Shown here one piece after another: positions 54,302-63,670 of a stretch of 64,000 nt of DNA (the stretch's first letter is position 1; each line of letters starts with the position of its first letter). Location: the NCBI GenBank assembly GCA_036260945.1, contig DATALT010000002.1:995636-1059635 (forward strand), in the 5' to 3' direction. A program made the position numbers and the translations under genes. Below the pieces are notes generated by a model. It saw nothing but the letters and a program-made list of their open reading frames with translations, was not told the DNA's origin and did not search any database. The DNA comes from Candidatus Babeliales bacterium. GTDB lineage: Bacteria; Babelota; Babeliae; Babelales; JACPOV01.

Positions 54302-55804
54302 ATGAGTACAAATTCTGTTGGTTCTTTTAACGATTTTTCTCTCCACGCCCAGATTAAACAGGCTCTCACAAGCCTTGGTTTAACGACGCCAACCCCGATT
54401 CAAGCGCAAGCGCTTCCGGTGCTTCTTGATAATTCGCGCACCCATTTCCATGGTCAGGCGCAAACAGGTACAGGCAAAACGCTCGCTTTTGGCTTGCCAC
54501 TTTTGCAAGACATCGATCCTGCTATAAGAAAAGTACAAGCATTAGTTGTTGCGCCAACTCGTGAATTGGCAGATCAAATTTATCAAAGTTTGATTCAAGT
54601 AGCGCGTTATCGCGGTATTTCTATTGTTCCAATTTATGGCGGTATGCCTATTGATCGCCAAATGAGAGAGCTTAATGCAAAGCCTCACTTGGTTATCGGA
54701 ACACCTGGTCGTCTTAACGATCATATTCAGCGCCGTACGCTCAGCTTGGCCGATATCAAAATCGTTGTTCTTGATGAAGCGGATACGATGCTTGATATGG
54801 GCTTTAAAGATGAAGTTGAAGAAATTATTAATATGACCCCAGCAAATCGCAGCATTTGGTTATTTTCTGCGACGGTGAAATCAGGAATTAGCGATTTAAT
54901 GAAATCGCACATGCCAAATCCGGTTTCGGTTCGCATCAACTCAACCAGTATTGCTAACGCAAGCACTAAGCAGTTTTATGCGGTTGTTTCTCGCCGTCAA
55001 CGCTTTGAAGCGCTTTCTCGTATTCTTGAAAGTGAGGAAGATATGTACGGCTTTATTTTCTGCCCAACAAAAATTATTACCGGTGAAGTTGCCGAATTAC
55101 TCGGTAAACGTGGTTACAAAGCCAAACCTATCCATGGCGATATGAGCCAATCTGCAAGAAATCAGGTTATTAAAGGATTTAAGAACCGCGAATTCAGCTT
55201 TTTAGTAGCAACCGACGTTGCAGCTCGCGGAATTGACGTTACCGGTATTACCCACGTTATTAACTATGGCCTTCCTGAGGATCAAGAAAGTTATATTCAC
55301 CGTATCGGCAGAACTGGCCGTGCAGGAAAAGAGGGCGTGGCAATTACTATTATTGATCCGCAAATGCGCTATCGCATTAACTCGCTCGCACGTCGTTATA
55401 ATGTGACTATTGAACCGATGTCTCTTCCAACGGCTGAAGAAATTAACCAAAAACGTGTACAAAAAATTTACAATGCAATTACCCAGCAAGCAAAAAAAGA
55501 ACTTTCAAAGCCTGCAGAAGTTGCACTTTCTGAACAGCTTTCATCACTTTCTCAAGGTGAGCTTATCAAAGCGCTTGTAAGCTGCTCGCAGCAATTATAT
55601 GGTGCAGTAGCTCAAGAAGGCGAAGATCTCAATGTTGCCCCTTCAAGCGATGATCGCGGTGGCGGCGATCGCTCATACCGCCCAAGAAGATTTGGCGGAG
55701 GATTTAGCGGCAGCAGAGGTGGCGGACGTCGGAGCGGAGGCTTTAGCGGTGGCCGCAGTGGTGGCGGCAGCAGGGGTTTTAGCCGAAGAATCTACGAAGC
55801 GTAA
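54302..55804 (+). CDS. DEAD-box ATP-dependent RNA helicase
   Basis: 500 residues, AGGA upstream. All motifs are present: TPIQAQALPV (Q motif region), AQTGTGKT (53-60), PTRELADQ, TPGRL, DEAD (158-161), SAT, VATDVAARGIDV and HRIGRTGRAG. After the helicase core (to about 380) comes a short helical region and a C-terminal Gly/Arg/Ser-rich tail (about 450-500) typical of RhlE/CshA-like enzymes that bind RNA nonspecifically. Likely works in RNA decay or ribosome assembly in the cytoplasm. The structured leader and a strong terminator frame it as a single-gene unit. Confidence 0.95.
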   Translation: MSTNSVGSFNDFSLHAQIKQALTSLGLTTPTPIQAQALPVLLDNSRTHFHGQAQTGTGKTLAFGLPLLQDIDPAIRKVQALVVAPTRELADQIYQSLIQVARYRGISIVPIYGGMPIDRQMRELNAKPHLVIGTPGRLNDHIQRRTLSLADIKIVVLDEADTMLDMGFKDEVEEIINMTPANRSIWLFSATVKSGISDLMKSHMPNPVSVRINSTSIANASTKQFYAVVSRRQRFEALSRILESEEDMYGFIFCPTKIITGEVAELLGKRGYKAKPIHGDMSQSARNQVIKGFKNREFSFLVATDVAARGIDVTGITHVINYGLPEDQESYIHRIGRTGRAGKEGVAITIIDPQMRYRINSLARRYNVTIEPMSLPTAEEINQKRVQKIYNAITQQAKKELSKPAEVALSEQLSSLSQGELIKALVSCSQQLYGAVAQEGEDLNVAPSSDDRGGGDRSYRPRRFGGGFSGSRGGGRRSGGFSGGRSGGGSRGFSRRIYEA

Positions 55805-55828
55805 ACATTTGTATAGTATACCGAACTA

Positions 55829-55866
55829 AGAGCCCGGCAATGTTAGTTGCTGGGCTCTCTTCTTTT
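55829..55866 (+). terminator. Intrinsic terminator after the helicase gene
   Basis: A 12-bp stem (AGAGCCCGGCAA with TTGCTGGGCTCT, one G-T pair, loop TGTTAG) followed by CTTCTTTT. Located 25 bases after the stop. Confidence 0.88.
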
Positions 55867-56014
55867 AGCTGGCCCATTTGGAATATTTCATACTGAAACA
55901 AACGATCGCTAATCTGCTATAAAAATAAATCAAAAAAGCACGAGCGGTTTTCGAAGAATTTTATTTGTGGTAGCATCTAATATGTAGGTTATTCCAGGCA
56001 AATGCGAGGTTTTC

Positions 56015-56839
56015 ATGTTTAGAGCGTTCAAAGTATTAATAATAAATATGTTTTTTATGGTGAATCTTGCATCAGCAATGCAAAAGCCATTCGGCGCAAT
56101 CGATTGGAACGATACGCTATCAAAACGATATGGTACTTTAGCTGACTGCATGCGATCTGTAGTGGACGTTTGTACATTTTTATATCGTGCGCCAAATCGA
56201 ACAGAACTTATTAAATTTATTCCTACATTTTATAAAGAATATAAAGAAAAACGAAAAGAGACGCGTTGCGTTGACGATATTCTCAACCATGTAATGGAAA
56301 AATATCCAACAATTTTGGCACAGCATCGTGACAATCTTTATCGCCTTGCAAATCCGCACGAACTTAATATTGAGATGGCAGCGATTGTAAGTGCTCTCAA
56401 AGAGCAAGGGATCAAGCAAGCGCTTGTTTCAAATATAGGCGTTGGTTCTTATAATTATATTAGCCAGAAACATTATCCAAGCTTTTTTGCAAATAATTTT
56501 GTAGGCGGTTTTTGTAAAAATTTAGTCGACCCAAAAACCAAGGCTGCGTATAGCGCGTTTGAAAAGCATGATCCTCGGTTCTTCATCGGTTTGCGCAAAT
56601 ATTTGAACGATAATAATTTAATCACCGATGGGCAAAATATTCTTTTTATCGATGATAATCCTAACTATATTTCTGCAGCTGAGCAATCTAATGATGACTC
56701 ACCGATAAAAATTAAATCTATTCAGTTTAAATCTGGCAAGCAGGTTTGGAGTGATCTTCAAGCGAATAAACTTTTGCCACAAGATGCCCAGCTAAGCGAC
56801 GCTGTTCGAGATGTCCGCATTCGTTTTGGCGTTAATTGA
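56015..56839 (+). CDS. Secreted HAD-like protein 1
   Basis: 274 residues, GAGG upstream. Signal peptide about 1-22 (NLASAMQ). HAD-like motifs: AIDWNDTLSKRYG (motif I, D-x-N-D-T), QALVSNIGVGSYN (motif II), and ILFIDDNPNYISAAE (motif IV with two Asp). The cap region (about 50-125) is charged and helical. Paralog of the next gene. As in that gene, motif I is altered (D-x-N/H-D) but keeps two acidic residues, so phosphatase activity is possible. Substrate unknown. Confidence 0.77.
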   Translation: MFRAFKVLIINMFFMVNLASAMQKPFGAIDWNDTLSKRYGTLADCMRSVVDVCTFLYRAPNRTELIKFIPTFYKEYKEKRKETRCVDDILNHVMEKYPTILAQHRDNLYRLANPHELNIEMAAIVSALKEQGIKQALVSNIGVGSYNYISQKHYPSFFANNFVGGFCKNLVDPKTKAAYSAFEKHDPRFFIGLRKYLNDNNLITDGQNILFIDDNPNYISAAEQSNDDSPIKIKSIQFKSGKQVWSDLQANKLLPQDAQLSDAVRDVRIRFGVN

Positions 56840-56888
56840 TTTTGCAAACGCATTTTCTTAGGCTGAAGTTAAAAAGTGGTTAATACGG

Positions 56889-57689
56889 ATGAGGATCTTG
56901 TTGAAGAAGTTTTTTGTTAGTTGCATATGGATTATTGCTGGGCTCGCACTTGCTCTTTCGATCCAAAAAAAAGAATACACTCCGCAAAATGCTGTTATTG
57001 CTTGGGATTTTCATGATGTTATTGCCTATAAACCAATCGGCGCAATGACATGGGAAAGTATCAAAATTGTTAGGGATGCGGATAATCGCTGGGAATTAAT
57101 TAAGCTTCTTTTTTCTCCCACCTTTATCAAAGAACTTTGGTATGGATTGGGTCAAACAAAATCTGGCGATCGTATGATTGAAGAGATCGTCGCGCTTCAT
57201 CCTACAGAACTTTCTGAGCATAAAGAGAAAATCTATAGCGTTGCGACGCTTCATTATATTAGCCCTGAAATGATCGATATCATTACGCGCCTAAAAGAAT
57301 TGGGATATGTTCAGGTGCTCGCATCCAATATTGGTCATGAGTCATTGATGAGAATGGAAAAGAAATATCCGCAAGTTTTTTCATTATTTGATGGTTTGTT
57401 TTACGATGGCGCTTTCAAAAAGAATGGCGAGCGTTATACCTATAAAGTAAAGCCTTCAATAGAATATTTCCAAGCATTAAAAGAGTTTTTGGTGGAACGT
57501 AATTGGGAGCAGTCGCACATTATTTTTATAGACGATCGAAGAGATAATATTGACGCTGCGCAAAATGCTGCGGTTGGAATCGATGGGATTCAATTTATCA
57601 ATGCGTCTCAATTGCGGGAAGAATTAAAGAAGCGTGGAATGTTAGAAAATAAAAATATCAAAAACGAACAGATGCAAACAACGCATTAA
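56889..57689 (+). CDS. Secreted HAD-like protein 2
   Basis: 266 residues. N-terminal hydrophobic segment (about 5-23) as signal peptide or anchor. Motif I is IAWDFHDVIAYK, motif II VLASNIGHESL, the motif III Lys probably in YKVKPSIEYF, and motif IV IIFIDDRRDNIDAAQ. It shares length, order and the helical cap with the previous gene and lies 49 bases after it. The adjacent secreted GH1 gene starts 21 bases later, so the three may act together on a phosphorylated sugar outside the cytoplasm (inference). Confidence 0.77.
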   Translation: MRILLKKFFVSCIWIIAGLALALSIQKKEYTPQNAVIAWDFHDVIAYKPIGAMTWESIKIVRDADNRWELIKLLFSPTFIKELWYGLGQTKSGDRMIEEIVALHPTELSEHKEKIYSVATLHYISPEMIDIITRLKELGYVQVLASNIGHESLMRMEKKYPQVFSLFDGLFYDGAFKKNGERYTYKVKPSIEYFQALKEFLVERNWEQSHIIFIDDRRDNIDAAQNAAVGIDGIQFINASQLREELKKRGMLENKNIKNEQMQTTH

Positions 57690-57710
57690 GAAAAGACACG
57701 AGCTTTTGTT

Positions 57711-59213
57711 ATGAAACAGAGAAAAAATAGAATGATGATCATAGCGCTGTGCGTGATTAATCTTTTTGCATCGATGACGCATGCCGTCGAAGAGTATCGC
57801 AATTGGGATAAGATTATTATTACTGAAGAAACGCTTAATTTTCCCAAAGAGTTTGTGTGGGGCACTGCATCATCCGCCTTCCAAATAGAGGGAAACCAAA
57901 CCGCGAACGGCAAGTTTTCTGAAAATAATTGGACGCGTGATACATTTCGCCCACAACCCGGCATTGCCGCAGATCATTGGAATAGATACCAAGAAGATAT
58001 CGAGAATATCGCTCAAGCGGGAATGCGCCAATACAGATTTTCAGTAGATTGGTCGAAAATTGAGCCTAAAAAAGGTGAGATTGATCAAGCTGCAATGGAC
58101 CACTATGTGGATATTGCGCGAGAGTGTAAAAAAAGAAATATTGAGCCGATTATTTGTTTGTTTCATCACGTTTGGCCTACGTGGTTTGCCGATCAAGGTG
58201 CATTTGAAAACATAAAAAATAAAGAAGATTTCAAAAAATTTGCACATCGCGTGCGAGAAAATATGCAGCCAGTGGGTGTGCAATGGTGGATGACGTACAA
58301 TGAACCCGTTGGCGTTGTGCTCGAATCGTACTTGCGTGGCAAATTACCACCGGGGCACGTGGGGCATTTAATAAAAGCAGGGCAGGTTTTGCGCAATATG
58401 CTCAATACGCATGTTGAAATATCCCAAGAGTTTAAGCAACATGATAAAGATGCCAAATTCGGTATTGCCCATATTATGCAGCCACTGAACCCTTATCATG
58501 ATTATAATCCACTTGAAAAATCTATATGCAATTATTTTGGTGGCCTAAATAACGATACGATTATTGAATTTTTCAAAACTGGTAAATTCAACTGGGGTGG
58601 ATTGGTTAAAGATGAAAATAAAGCTGCTCCCGCTTCGATCGATTATTTTGGTTTGAACTATTATACGCACAGTTTGATTAAGCAAAATATGAAAAAAACA
58701 GCAATCGGATTTGGCGCAAGCGGTCTTGCCATTGCTGCACTTGTGCAAAAGGGATTGATTAAGCCATCGACTGGATTAGGCCTCGGCGTTATTTCTGCCG
58801 TTGTGAGCTCGTGTTTGAGTTTATCGATAAAATCTCATCGTGAAGGAACTCCTGTTTCTGATGAGAAACAAATTTATCCAGAAGGATTGAGAGGGTGCAT
58901 TGAAAAAGCAGCCTCTGTTGGAAAACCAATCTACATAACAGAAAACGGTGTCAGCGACCGTTCTGGTGATAAGCGCGAAGAGTATTTAAAAAAGCATCTC
59001 TATATTGTTTCAGAAGCTATCAAAGATGGCTTTGATATTCGGGGATATCATTATTGGAGCTTCATGGACCATTTTAGCTGGAGTACTGCCGGTTTTAAGA
59101 AGAAATACGGAATTTACGAAGTTGATTACGAAGGTAATACATTAACGCGCACCTTGCGCGAAAATGCAAAATGGTTTGTCGCTCTAATGCGAAAACACGC
59201 AACAACCAGATAA
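57711..59213 (+). CDS. Secreted family 1 glycoside hydrolase (beta-glucosidase type) with hydrophobic insertion
   Basis: 500 residues. Signal peptide about 1-25 (ASMTHA). GH1 TIM-barrel motifs: FPKEFVWGTASSAFQIEGN, WMTYNEPVG with acid/base E198, DYFGLNYYTH, and PIYITENGVSD with nucleophile E411, then YHYWSFMDHFSW. Both catalytic glutamates are intact. Between DYFGLNYY and the IYPEGL block there is a 43-residue hydrophobic, Gly/Ala/Ser-rich insertion (about 331-373) where GH1 enzymes have a short soluble loop. It could be a membrane hairpin. Hydrolyses beta-glycosides; substrate unknown, perhaps host glycans or the locus's own product. Confidence 0.9.
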   Translation: MKQRKNRMMIIALCVINLFASMTHAVEEYRNWDKIIITEETLNFPKEFVWGTASSAFQIEGNQTANGKFSENNWTRDTFRPQPGIAADHWNRYQEDIENIAQAGMRQYRFSVDWSKIEPKKGEIDQAAMDHYVDIARECKKRNIEPIICLFHHVWPTWFADQGAFENIKNKEDFKKFAHRVRENMQPVGVQWWMTYNEPVGVVLESYLRGKLPPGHVGHLIKAGQVLRNMLNTHVEISQEFKQHDKDAKFGIAHIMQPLNPYHDYNPLEKSICNYFGGLNNDTIIEFFKTGKFNWGGLVKDENKAAPASIDYFGLNYYTHSLIKQNMKKTAIGFGASGLAIAALVQKGLIKPSTGLGLGVISAVVSSCLSLSIKSHREGTPVSDEKQIYPEGLRGCIEKAASVGKPIYITENGVSDRSGDKREEYLKKHLYIVSEAIKDGFDIRGYHYWSFMDHFSWSTAGFKKKYGIYEVDYEGNTLTRTLRENAKWFVALMRKHATTR

Positions 59214-59218
59214 AAACG

Positions 59219-59240
59219 AGTGGTTATAAAGAGCACCACT
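59219..59240. terminator. Weak hairpin between convergent genes
   Basis: AGTGGT (59219-59224) and ACCACT (59235-59240) with a 10-base loop, between the GH1 stop and the end of the minus-strand gene at 59245. No clean T-run follows directly on either strand. Low confidence. Confidence 0.3.
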
Positions 59241-59244
59241 GATT

Positions 59245-59907
59245 TTATGCGCTTTTTTTTGTTTGCGCAAGCGCCCTATAAAGCAAAAGAAAAAAAATAA
59301 GTGTGCTCAGAATATCAATTGTAATACTGATGCAATAACCCGCAAAGTTTACGTAGTTCATCGAGTCAAAAAGATTTTGTGCTTTAAAAAGCTTATTTAA
59401 CGCCTGCCATCCCATTTTTGCCAGAGTTATCGGATTTGCATATGTCAGAAAAGCTTCCCAGTAACTGCTACTTGGCGCCGCTGGCGAAAGCGCAGAGAGT
59501 TGCGTACCAAAATAGACCGCAACTGCGGCCCAAGAAACTATGCATACTATTGAAATATAAAGAACCATTCGCCAGCAGATCGCGCCCGCCTTTATTACGA
59601 GCTCTTTCAACCAACCAATAACTGGAGTTCTTATGGTTTGCATACAAAGTATGAAGCCCACTAGTGCTATAATAATCGTCGCCATCAGTGCTAATTCGTC
59701 ATATTCTGAATGCAAATTTAATGATAGGCCGTATTGTGCAGTTCGCGATTCCAAATAATTTTGTGAAATGATAATAAAGTAACGATAGATTGAGAGCGCA
59801 GCATTGCTCGGAAAAAGCCCGAGCCATTGTGTGAGCACTAAAAATAAGGTAGCAAGGCCGGCAGAAAAAAAGGATGATCTGCCCAAAAAGTACCATAATT
59901 TGATCAT
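59245..59907 (-). CDS. Polytopic membrane hypothetical protein
   Basis: 220 residues, GGGGA upstream of the ATG. Four hydrophobic segments (about 12-30, 72-90, 112-133 and 188-210). No motif I recognise; short polar loops. Divergent from the repeat-protein gene, with a 274-base structured intergenic region between them. Function unknown. Confidence 0.68.
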   Translation of the reverse strand: MIKLWYFLGRSSFFSAGLATLFLVLTQWLGLFPSNAALSIYRYFIIISQNYLESRTAQYGLSLNLHSEYDELALMATIIIALVGFILCMQTIRTPVIGWLKELVIKAGAICWRMVLYISIVCIVSWAAVAVYFGTQLSALSPAAPSSSYWEAFLTYANPITLAKMGWQALNKLFKAQNLFDSMNYVNFAGYCISITIDILSTLIFFLLLYRALAQTKKSA

Positions 59908-60013
59908 GTATTTTCCCCGGAATCTCTAAAAGATGCGGCATTTTTGTTCAATAAATACAATACTGACACGTTGCCAATAAAAAAGGAAGGTAGAGAAAAG
60001 CCTAGGCAACTCT

Positions 60014-60102
60014 CTCTTAAAAGAGTATTCATCAGCACAAAAGCGGATGAATGTTTACACCGTGATTTACTCATCCGGCAGTGCTACTTGTTTGCACTGC
60101 TG
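60014..60102 (+). promoter_or_regulatory. Structured leader with mutually exclusive hairpins upstream of the repeat protein
   Basis: Hairpin A: ATTCATC (60027-60033) with GATGAAT (60046-60052). Hairpin B: CGGATGA (60044-60050) with TCATCCG (60071-60077). They share bases, so only one can form. Hairpin C: GCAGTGC (60078-60084) with GCACTGC (60094-60100). A small CTCTT/AAGAG stem lies at 60014-60025, and the palindrome GCCTAGGC is just upstream (60000-60007). Alternative pairing is the logic of attenuators and riboswitches; no known class is recognised. Confidence 0.4.
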
Positions 60103-60181
60103 ACTGCTTAATTAATTGGTTTATTGATTATTACGGTTCGATATTGTATTGCTAAAACAAAAAAAACTCATGGAGAAATGT

Positions 60182-63100
60182 ATGAAGCTGCATGTCTTTG
60201 CCCCAGTTAACTTTTTTTATGGATTCGTCCTCGCTCTTTCTTTATCTGTGCATGCCGGACAAGAATTCATGGATAGCGTGCCGGAGCGAAATGATTTGAT
60301 TGGTATTGAGAAAGAAGAAGCTATTGTTCTAGAACATGTGTTGGAGCATATGCTTGGGCAGGTGGGGGATGATGAGAACTCTCGGGAGCTGTTGGTTCGT
60401 TGTTATGACGCATTGGTCGAAAATAAGGATATTTCGATAGTCGATCTGCGTGAACTGCTCCCAGCCATGATATCGTTTGTAAAAGAAGAAATGCGAGCAG
60501 CAAGGCCCGATGCCGGAGATTCGCTTGGCAACGGCGCACTAAGCGGTTGTAACGGGTGTGGCTGTGATTTGAGCCAGATTCTCGCTATTCTGAATTCACT
60601 TCAAGCCAAATTAACTATATTGATCGCGTGTTGCAATGAAGTGCTTATTGATTTACAGGGTACATTTAGTGTGCTAGCAAATCTAAACGTTACCGCGACG
60701 GTTGATTTGAGCCCAATATTTACAATGATTTCTGCATGTTGCAATGGTACCTTTTCTGCTATAGCAGATATTAAATCATCGTTAACAGCGATCACGGTAA
60801 ATCTCAATCCTGTTTTTACAGCGCTTACGGCATGCTGCAATGGCACCTTCTCAATGCTGAATAAAATTGACACAGAAGTAATTGGTACATTCTCATTGCT
60901 CAATACGATTATTATAAATGAGCAGGCAACCTTTACCGCACTTGCTGCGTGTTGCAACGGCACGTTTTCTGCAATAGCTGATATTAAATCATCGTTAACG
61001 GCGATTACGGTAAATCTTAATCCAGTGTTTACTGCGCTTACTGCATGCTGCAATGGCACCTTCTCAATGCTGAATAAAATTGACACAGAAGTAATTGGTA
61101 CATTCTCAGTACTTAATACGATCATTATAAATGAGCAGGGAACCTTTACCGCACTTGCTGCATGTTGCAACGGCACGTTTTCTGCAATAGCAGATATTAA
61201 ATCATCCTTAACGGCGATAACCGTTAACTTAAATCCCGTATTTACTGCGCTTAATGCATGCTGCAATAGTACTTTTTCAATGCTGGATAAAATAGATAGA
61301 GAAGTAATTGGTACTTTTAGCGTTATTAACGCATGTTGCAACGGCACCTTTAGTGCGCTTGCAAATTTAACGGTAACTGCAACTGCCGATTTAAGTGGAG
61401 TATTTTCTGCTCTTTCGGCATGTTGCAATGGTACCTTTTCTGCAATAGCCGATATTAAGTCATCGTTAACTGCGATCACGGTGAACCTCAATCCGGTGTT
61501 TACTGCATTGGCAGCATGTTGTAATGGAACCTTTAGCGTACTTGCAAATCTCACAGTAACAGCGACTACCGATTTGAGTGGAGTATTTTCTGCTCTTGCG
61601 GCATGTTGCAACGGTACTTTCAGCTCTCTTGCTAATTTAAGCGTGACCGCCACGGCCGATTTAAGCGGTGTGTTTACGGCGCTTGCTGCATGCTGCAATG
61701 GCACTTTCTCTGTACTTAATCAAGTAAATAATAATGTTCTGGATGTTTTAGAATCGGTTGGCGTAGTAATATTCAATCAGAGAGGAACTTTTTCAGCGCT
61801 AGCTGAATGTTGCAATGGTACATTCAGTGCGATCGCAGATATTAAATCATCGTTAACTGCTCTACAAGTGAACTTCAGCCCAGTATTTACGGTGATCAAC
61901 GCAGGATTTAATGGCACTTTCAGTGCGCTTGCTGCGTGTTGTAATGGTACGTTCTCTGCAATTAATCAACTATCAATTAACCAACAGGGAACGTTTACTC
62001 TCATAAACGCAGGATTCAACGGGACTTTTAGTGCCCTTGCTTCATGCTGCAATGGTACGTTCTCGGTCTTGAATAGAATCTTGCTGGACAATCAAGGATC
62101 GTTCACTCAAGTTGCAGTAGGATTTAATGGCACTTTCAGCGCTCTTGCGGCGTGTTGCAACGGTACGTTCTCTGCAATCAATCAACTATCAATTAATCAA
62201 CAGGGAACGTTTAGTCTCATAAACGCAGGATTTAACAGCACTTTCAGTGCAATAACAGCTTGTTGTAATGGTACGTTCTCACTCTTGAATAGAGTCTTGC
62301 TTGATAATCAAGGATCGTTCACTCAAGTTGCTGCAGGATTCAACGGTACCTTTAGTGCGCTTGCTGCGTGTTGCAATGGTACCTTCAGCTCATTGTTTGA
62401 TATTAAAAATACCCTTACAGCGTGCGGAGCAATACCAATATTTACGGCAACAATAATTACAGTTTCGGGGAATTATTGTTTAGCAAACGATATCGTGGGC
62501 ACGATCACCATTAGCGCGAGCGAAGTTTCACTCAACATGAACGATAAAACAATCTTTGGTGGCGCTACTGCTATTCCTCTGATAATAGGATCGGGCAACA
62601 CAAATGTTATAGTCGGTAATGGAACGCTTCAAAATTCATCCATTCGCGGCGCACTCATTACCACGTGTACCGAAATCACGCTTACAAATGTAAACTTTGT
62701 ATCTAACAATGCTGGCGTTCTTATCTCTGCCTGCGGAGATGTAACTGTCTCCAATTGTTTCTTTTATAACAATCAAGCCCGCTTGGTTGATATTGCAAAT
62801 TCAAACAGAGTAAAGGTGATCAATAGTAGTTTTTCTAATAATACTGCTGCCTCATTGGGCATAAGCATGATTGATATAAACGGAGGATCGCGAGACATTA
62901 CTATTGATAGCGATCAAATTGCCATGAATAGCACCTATGAGTCTATTATATCATTAAGAAATAGTTTAGGTGCAGATATAAGTATTACTAACTGCGTCAT
63001 TCAAGATAACACCCTCGCGCCCAACCCTGCATCAGCATTCGGGTCCTGGGTTATGCGTATTCCCGGCTTGGCACCAGCATCAGCTTTTCCATCTAATCTT

Positions 63101-63511
63101 TTAATTCAAAACTGCTTAATTCGCGGTAATAGCCAATCGGCCGGCGGTACATTCTTATTGATTGACATGGCTTTCTTAACCGCTAATGGATGGAATGTGA
63201 ATAATAATACCCTGCAAAACAATACTGCTGACGACATGCGTGCATTAATAATTGGTTCTGGCACAGGTGTGCTTGCCTATAACAATGTTTCAAATAATGT
63301 CGGTGCTATTATTACTTCTGAGGGGATCAGATATACATCTAGAGGAGTTGCAGCTTCAAGAATCATCGCTAATCAAGTTCAAGGGCATGCAATAAATTAT
63401 AATCCCGGAACTGGCATACCATTAGTTCAAATTAGTTTTGCGACCGGGGGAACGACAACGGTAAGTGCAGGAAATGTAACTCCTTTCCATAACCTTGAAA
63501 TGGTTCCATAG
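60182..63511 (+). CDS. Secreted repeat protein with 17 CCN(G/S)TF repeats and C-terminal right-handed beta-helix
   Basis: 1109 residues from ATG 60182, which has GGAG upstream; a TTG at 60149 in frame is less likely. Signal peptide about 1-26 (SLSVHAG). An acidic helical domain (about 35-115; LEHVLEHMLGQ, LRELLPAM) is shared with the next gene. From about 135 to 740 runs the repeat region: 17 copies of C-C-N-(G/S)-T-F-S spaced about 28-39 residues, plus related GTF units, with 71- or 72-residue super-repeats. The last about 360 residues have NxS/NxT- and Asn-rich short strands of a pectate-lyase/NosD-like beta-helix. A surface or secreted structural protein or adhesin is likely (inference). 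Confidence 0.86.
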   Translation: MKLHVFAPVNFFYGFVLALSLSVHAGQEFMDSVPERNDLIGIEKEEAIVLEHVLEHMLGQVGDDENSRELLVRCYDALVENKDISIVDLRELLPAMISFVKEEMRAARPDAGDSLGNGALSGCNGCGCDLSQILAILNSLQAKLTILIACCNEVLIDLQGTFSVLANLNVTATVDLSPIFTMISACCNGTFSAIADIKSSLTAITVNLNPVFTALTACCNGTFSMLNKIDTEVIGTFSLLNTIIINEQATFTALAACCNGTFSAIADIKSSLTAITVNLNPVFTALTACCNGTFSMLNKIDTEVIGTFSVLNTIIINEQGTFTALAACCNGTFSAIADIKSSLTAITVNLNPVFTALNACCNSTFSMLDKIDREVIGTFSVINACCNGTFSALANLTVTATADLSGVFSALSACCNGTFSAIADIKSSLTAITVNLNPVFTALAACCNGTFSVLANLTVTATTDLSGVFSALAACCNGTFSSLANLSVTATADLSGVFTALAACCNGTFSVLNQVNNNVLDVLESVGVVIFNQRGTFSALAECCNGTFSAIADIKSSLTALQVNFSPVFTVINAGFNGTFSALAACCNGTFSAINQLSINQQGTFTLINAGFNGTFSALASCCNGTFSVLNRILLDNQGSFTQVAVGFNGTFSALAACCNGTFSAINQLSINQQGTFSLINAGFNSTFSAITACCNGTFSLLNRVLLDNQGSFTQVAAGFNGTFSALAACCNGTFSSLFDIKNTLTACGAIPIFTATIITVSGNYCLANDIVGTITISASEVSLNMNDKTIFGGATAIPLIIGSGNTNVIVGNGTLQNSSIRGALITTCTEITLTNVNFVSNNAGVLISACGDVTVSNCFFYNNQARLVDIANSNRVKVINSSFSNNTAASLGISMIDINGGSRDITIDSDQIAMNSTYESIISLRNSLGADISITNCVIQDNTLAPNPASAFGSWVMRIPGLAPASAFPSNLLIQNCLIRGNSQSAGGTFLLIDMAFLTANGWNVNNNTLQNNTADDMRALIIGSGTGVLAYNNVSNNVGAIITSEGIRYTSRGVAASRIIANQVQGHAINYNPGTGIPLVQISFATGGTTTVSAGNVTPFHNLEMVP
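60735..62395 (+). repeat. Tandem in-gene repeats with 213- and 216-bp super-periods
   Basis: The unit beginning ATAGC(A/T)GATATTAAATC starts at 60761, 60974 and 61187 (exactly 213 bases apart), then 61445 and 61832. A second type beginning GCAAT(T/C)AATCAACTATC starts at 61958 and 62174 (216 apart). Near-identity at DNA level indicates recent duplication and potential for length variation. All periods are multiples of three, so the frame is preserved. Confidence 0.9.
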
Positions 63512-63544
63512 CTTCCGCCGATCACTCAATCTGCTATTACATAG

Positions 63545-63580
63545 AGCCCTCTCATTTGAGAGGGCTTTTCATTTTATTTA
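63545..63580 (+). terminator. Intrinsic terminator after the repeat protein gene
   Basis: A 9-bp perfect stem (AGCCCTCTC / GAGAGGGCT, loop ATTT) followed by a T-rich tract, 33 bases after the stop. Confidence 0.88.
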
Positions 63581-63670
63581 AATGATAATCAATGAACTAT
63601 TTTCTTGATTTTAGATTGCCGTATTTGTATTGCTTAATCGATCATACAAAAGAAGTAAAAAAGGATTACG

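Noticed and set aside
60601..61704. Long minus-strand open frame of 367 codons
   Set aside because: It is the mirror of the tandem repeats of the plus-strand gene; repeats of a multiple of three keep the antisense frame open. No signal, start site or recognisable domain.
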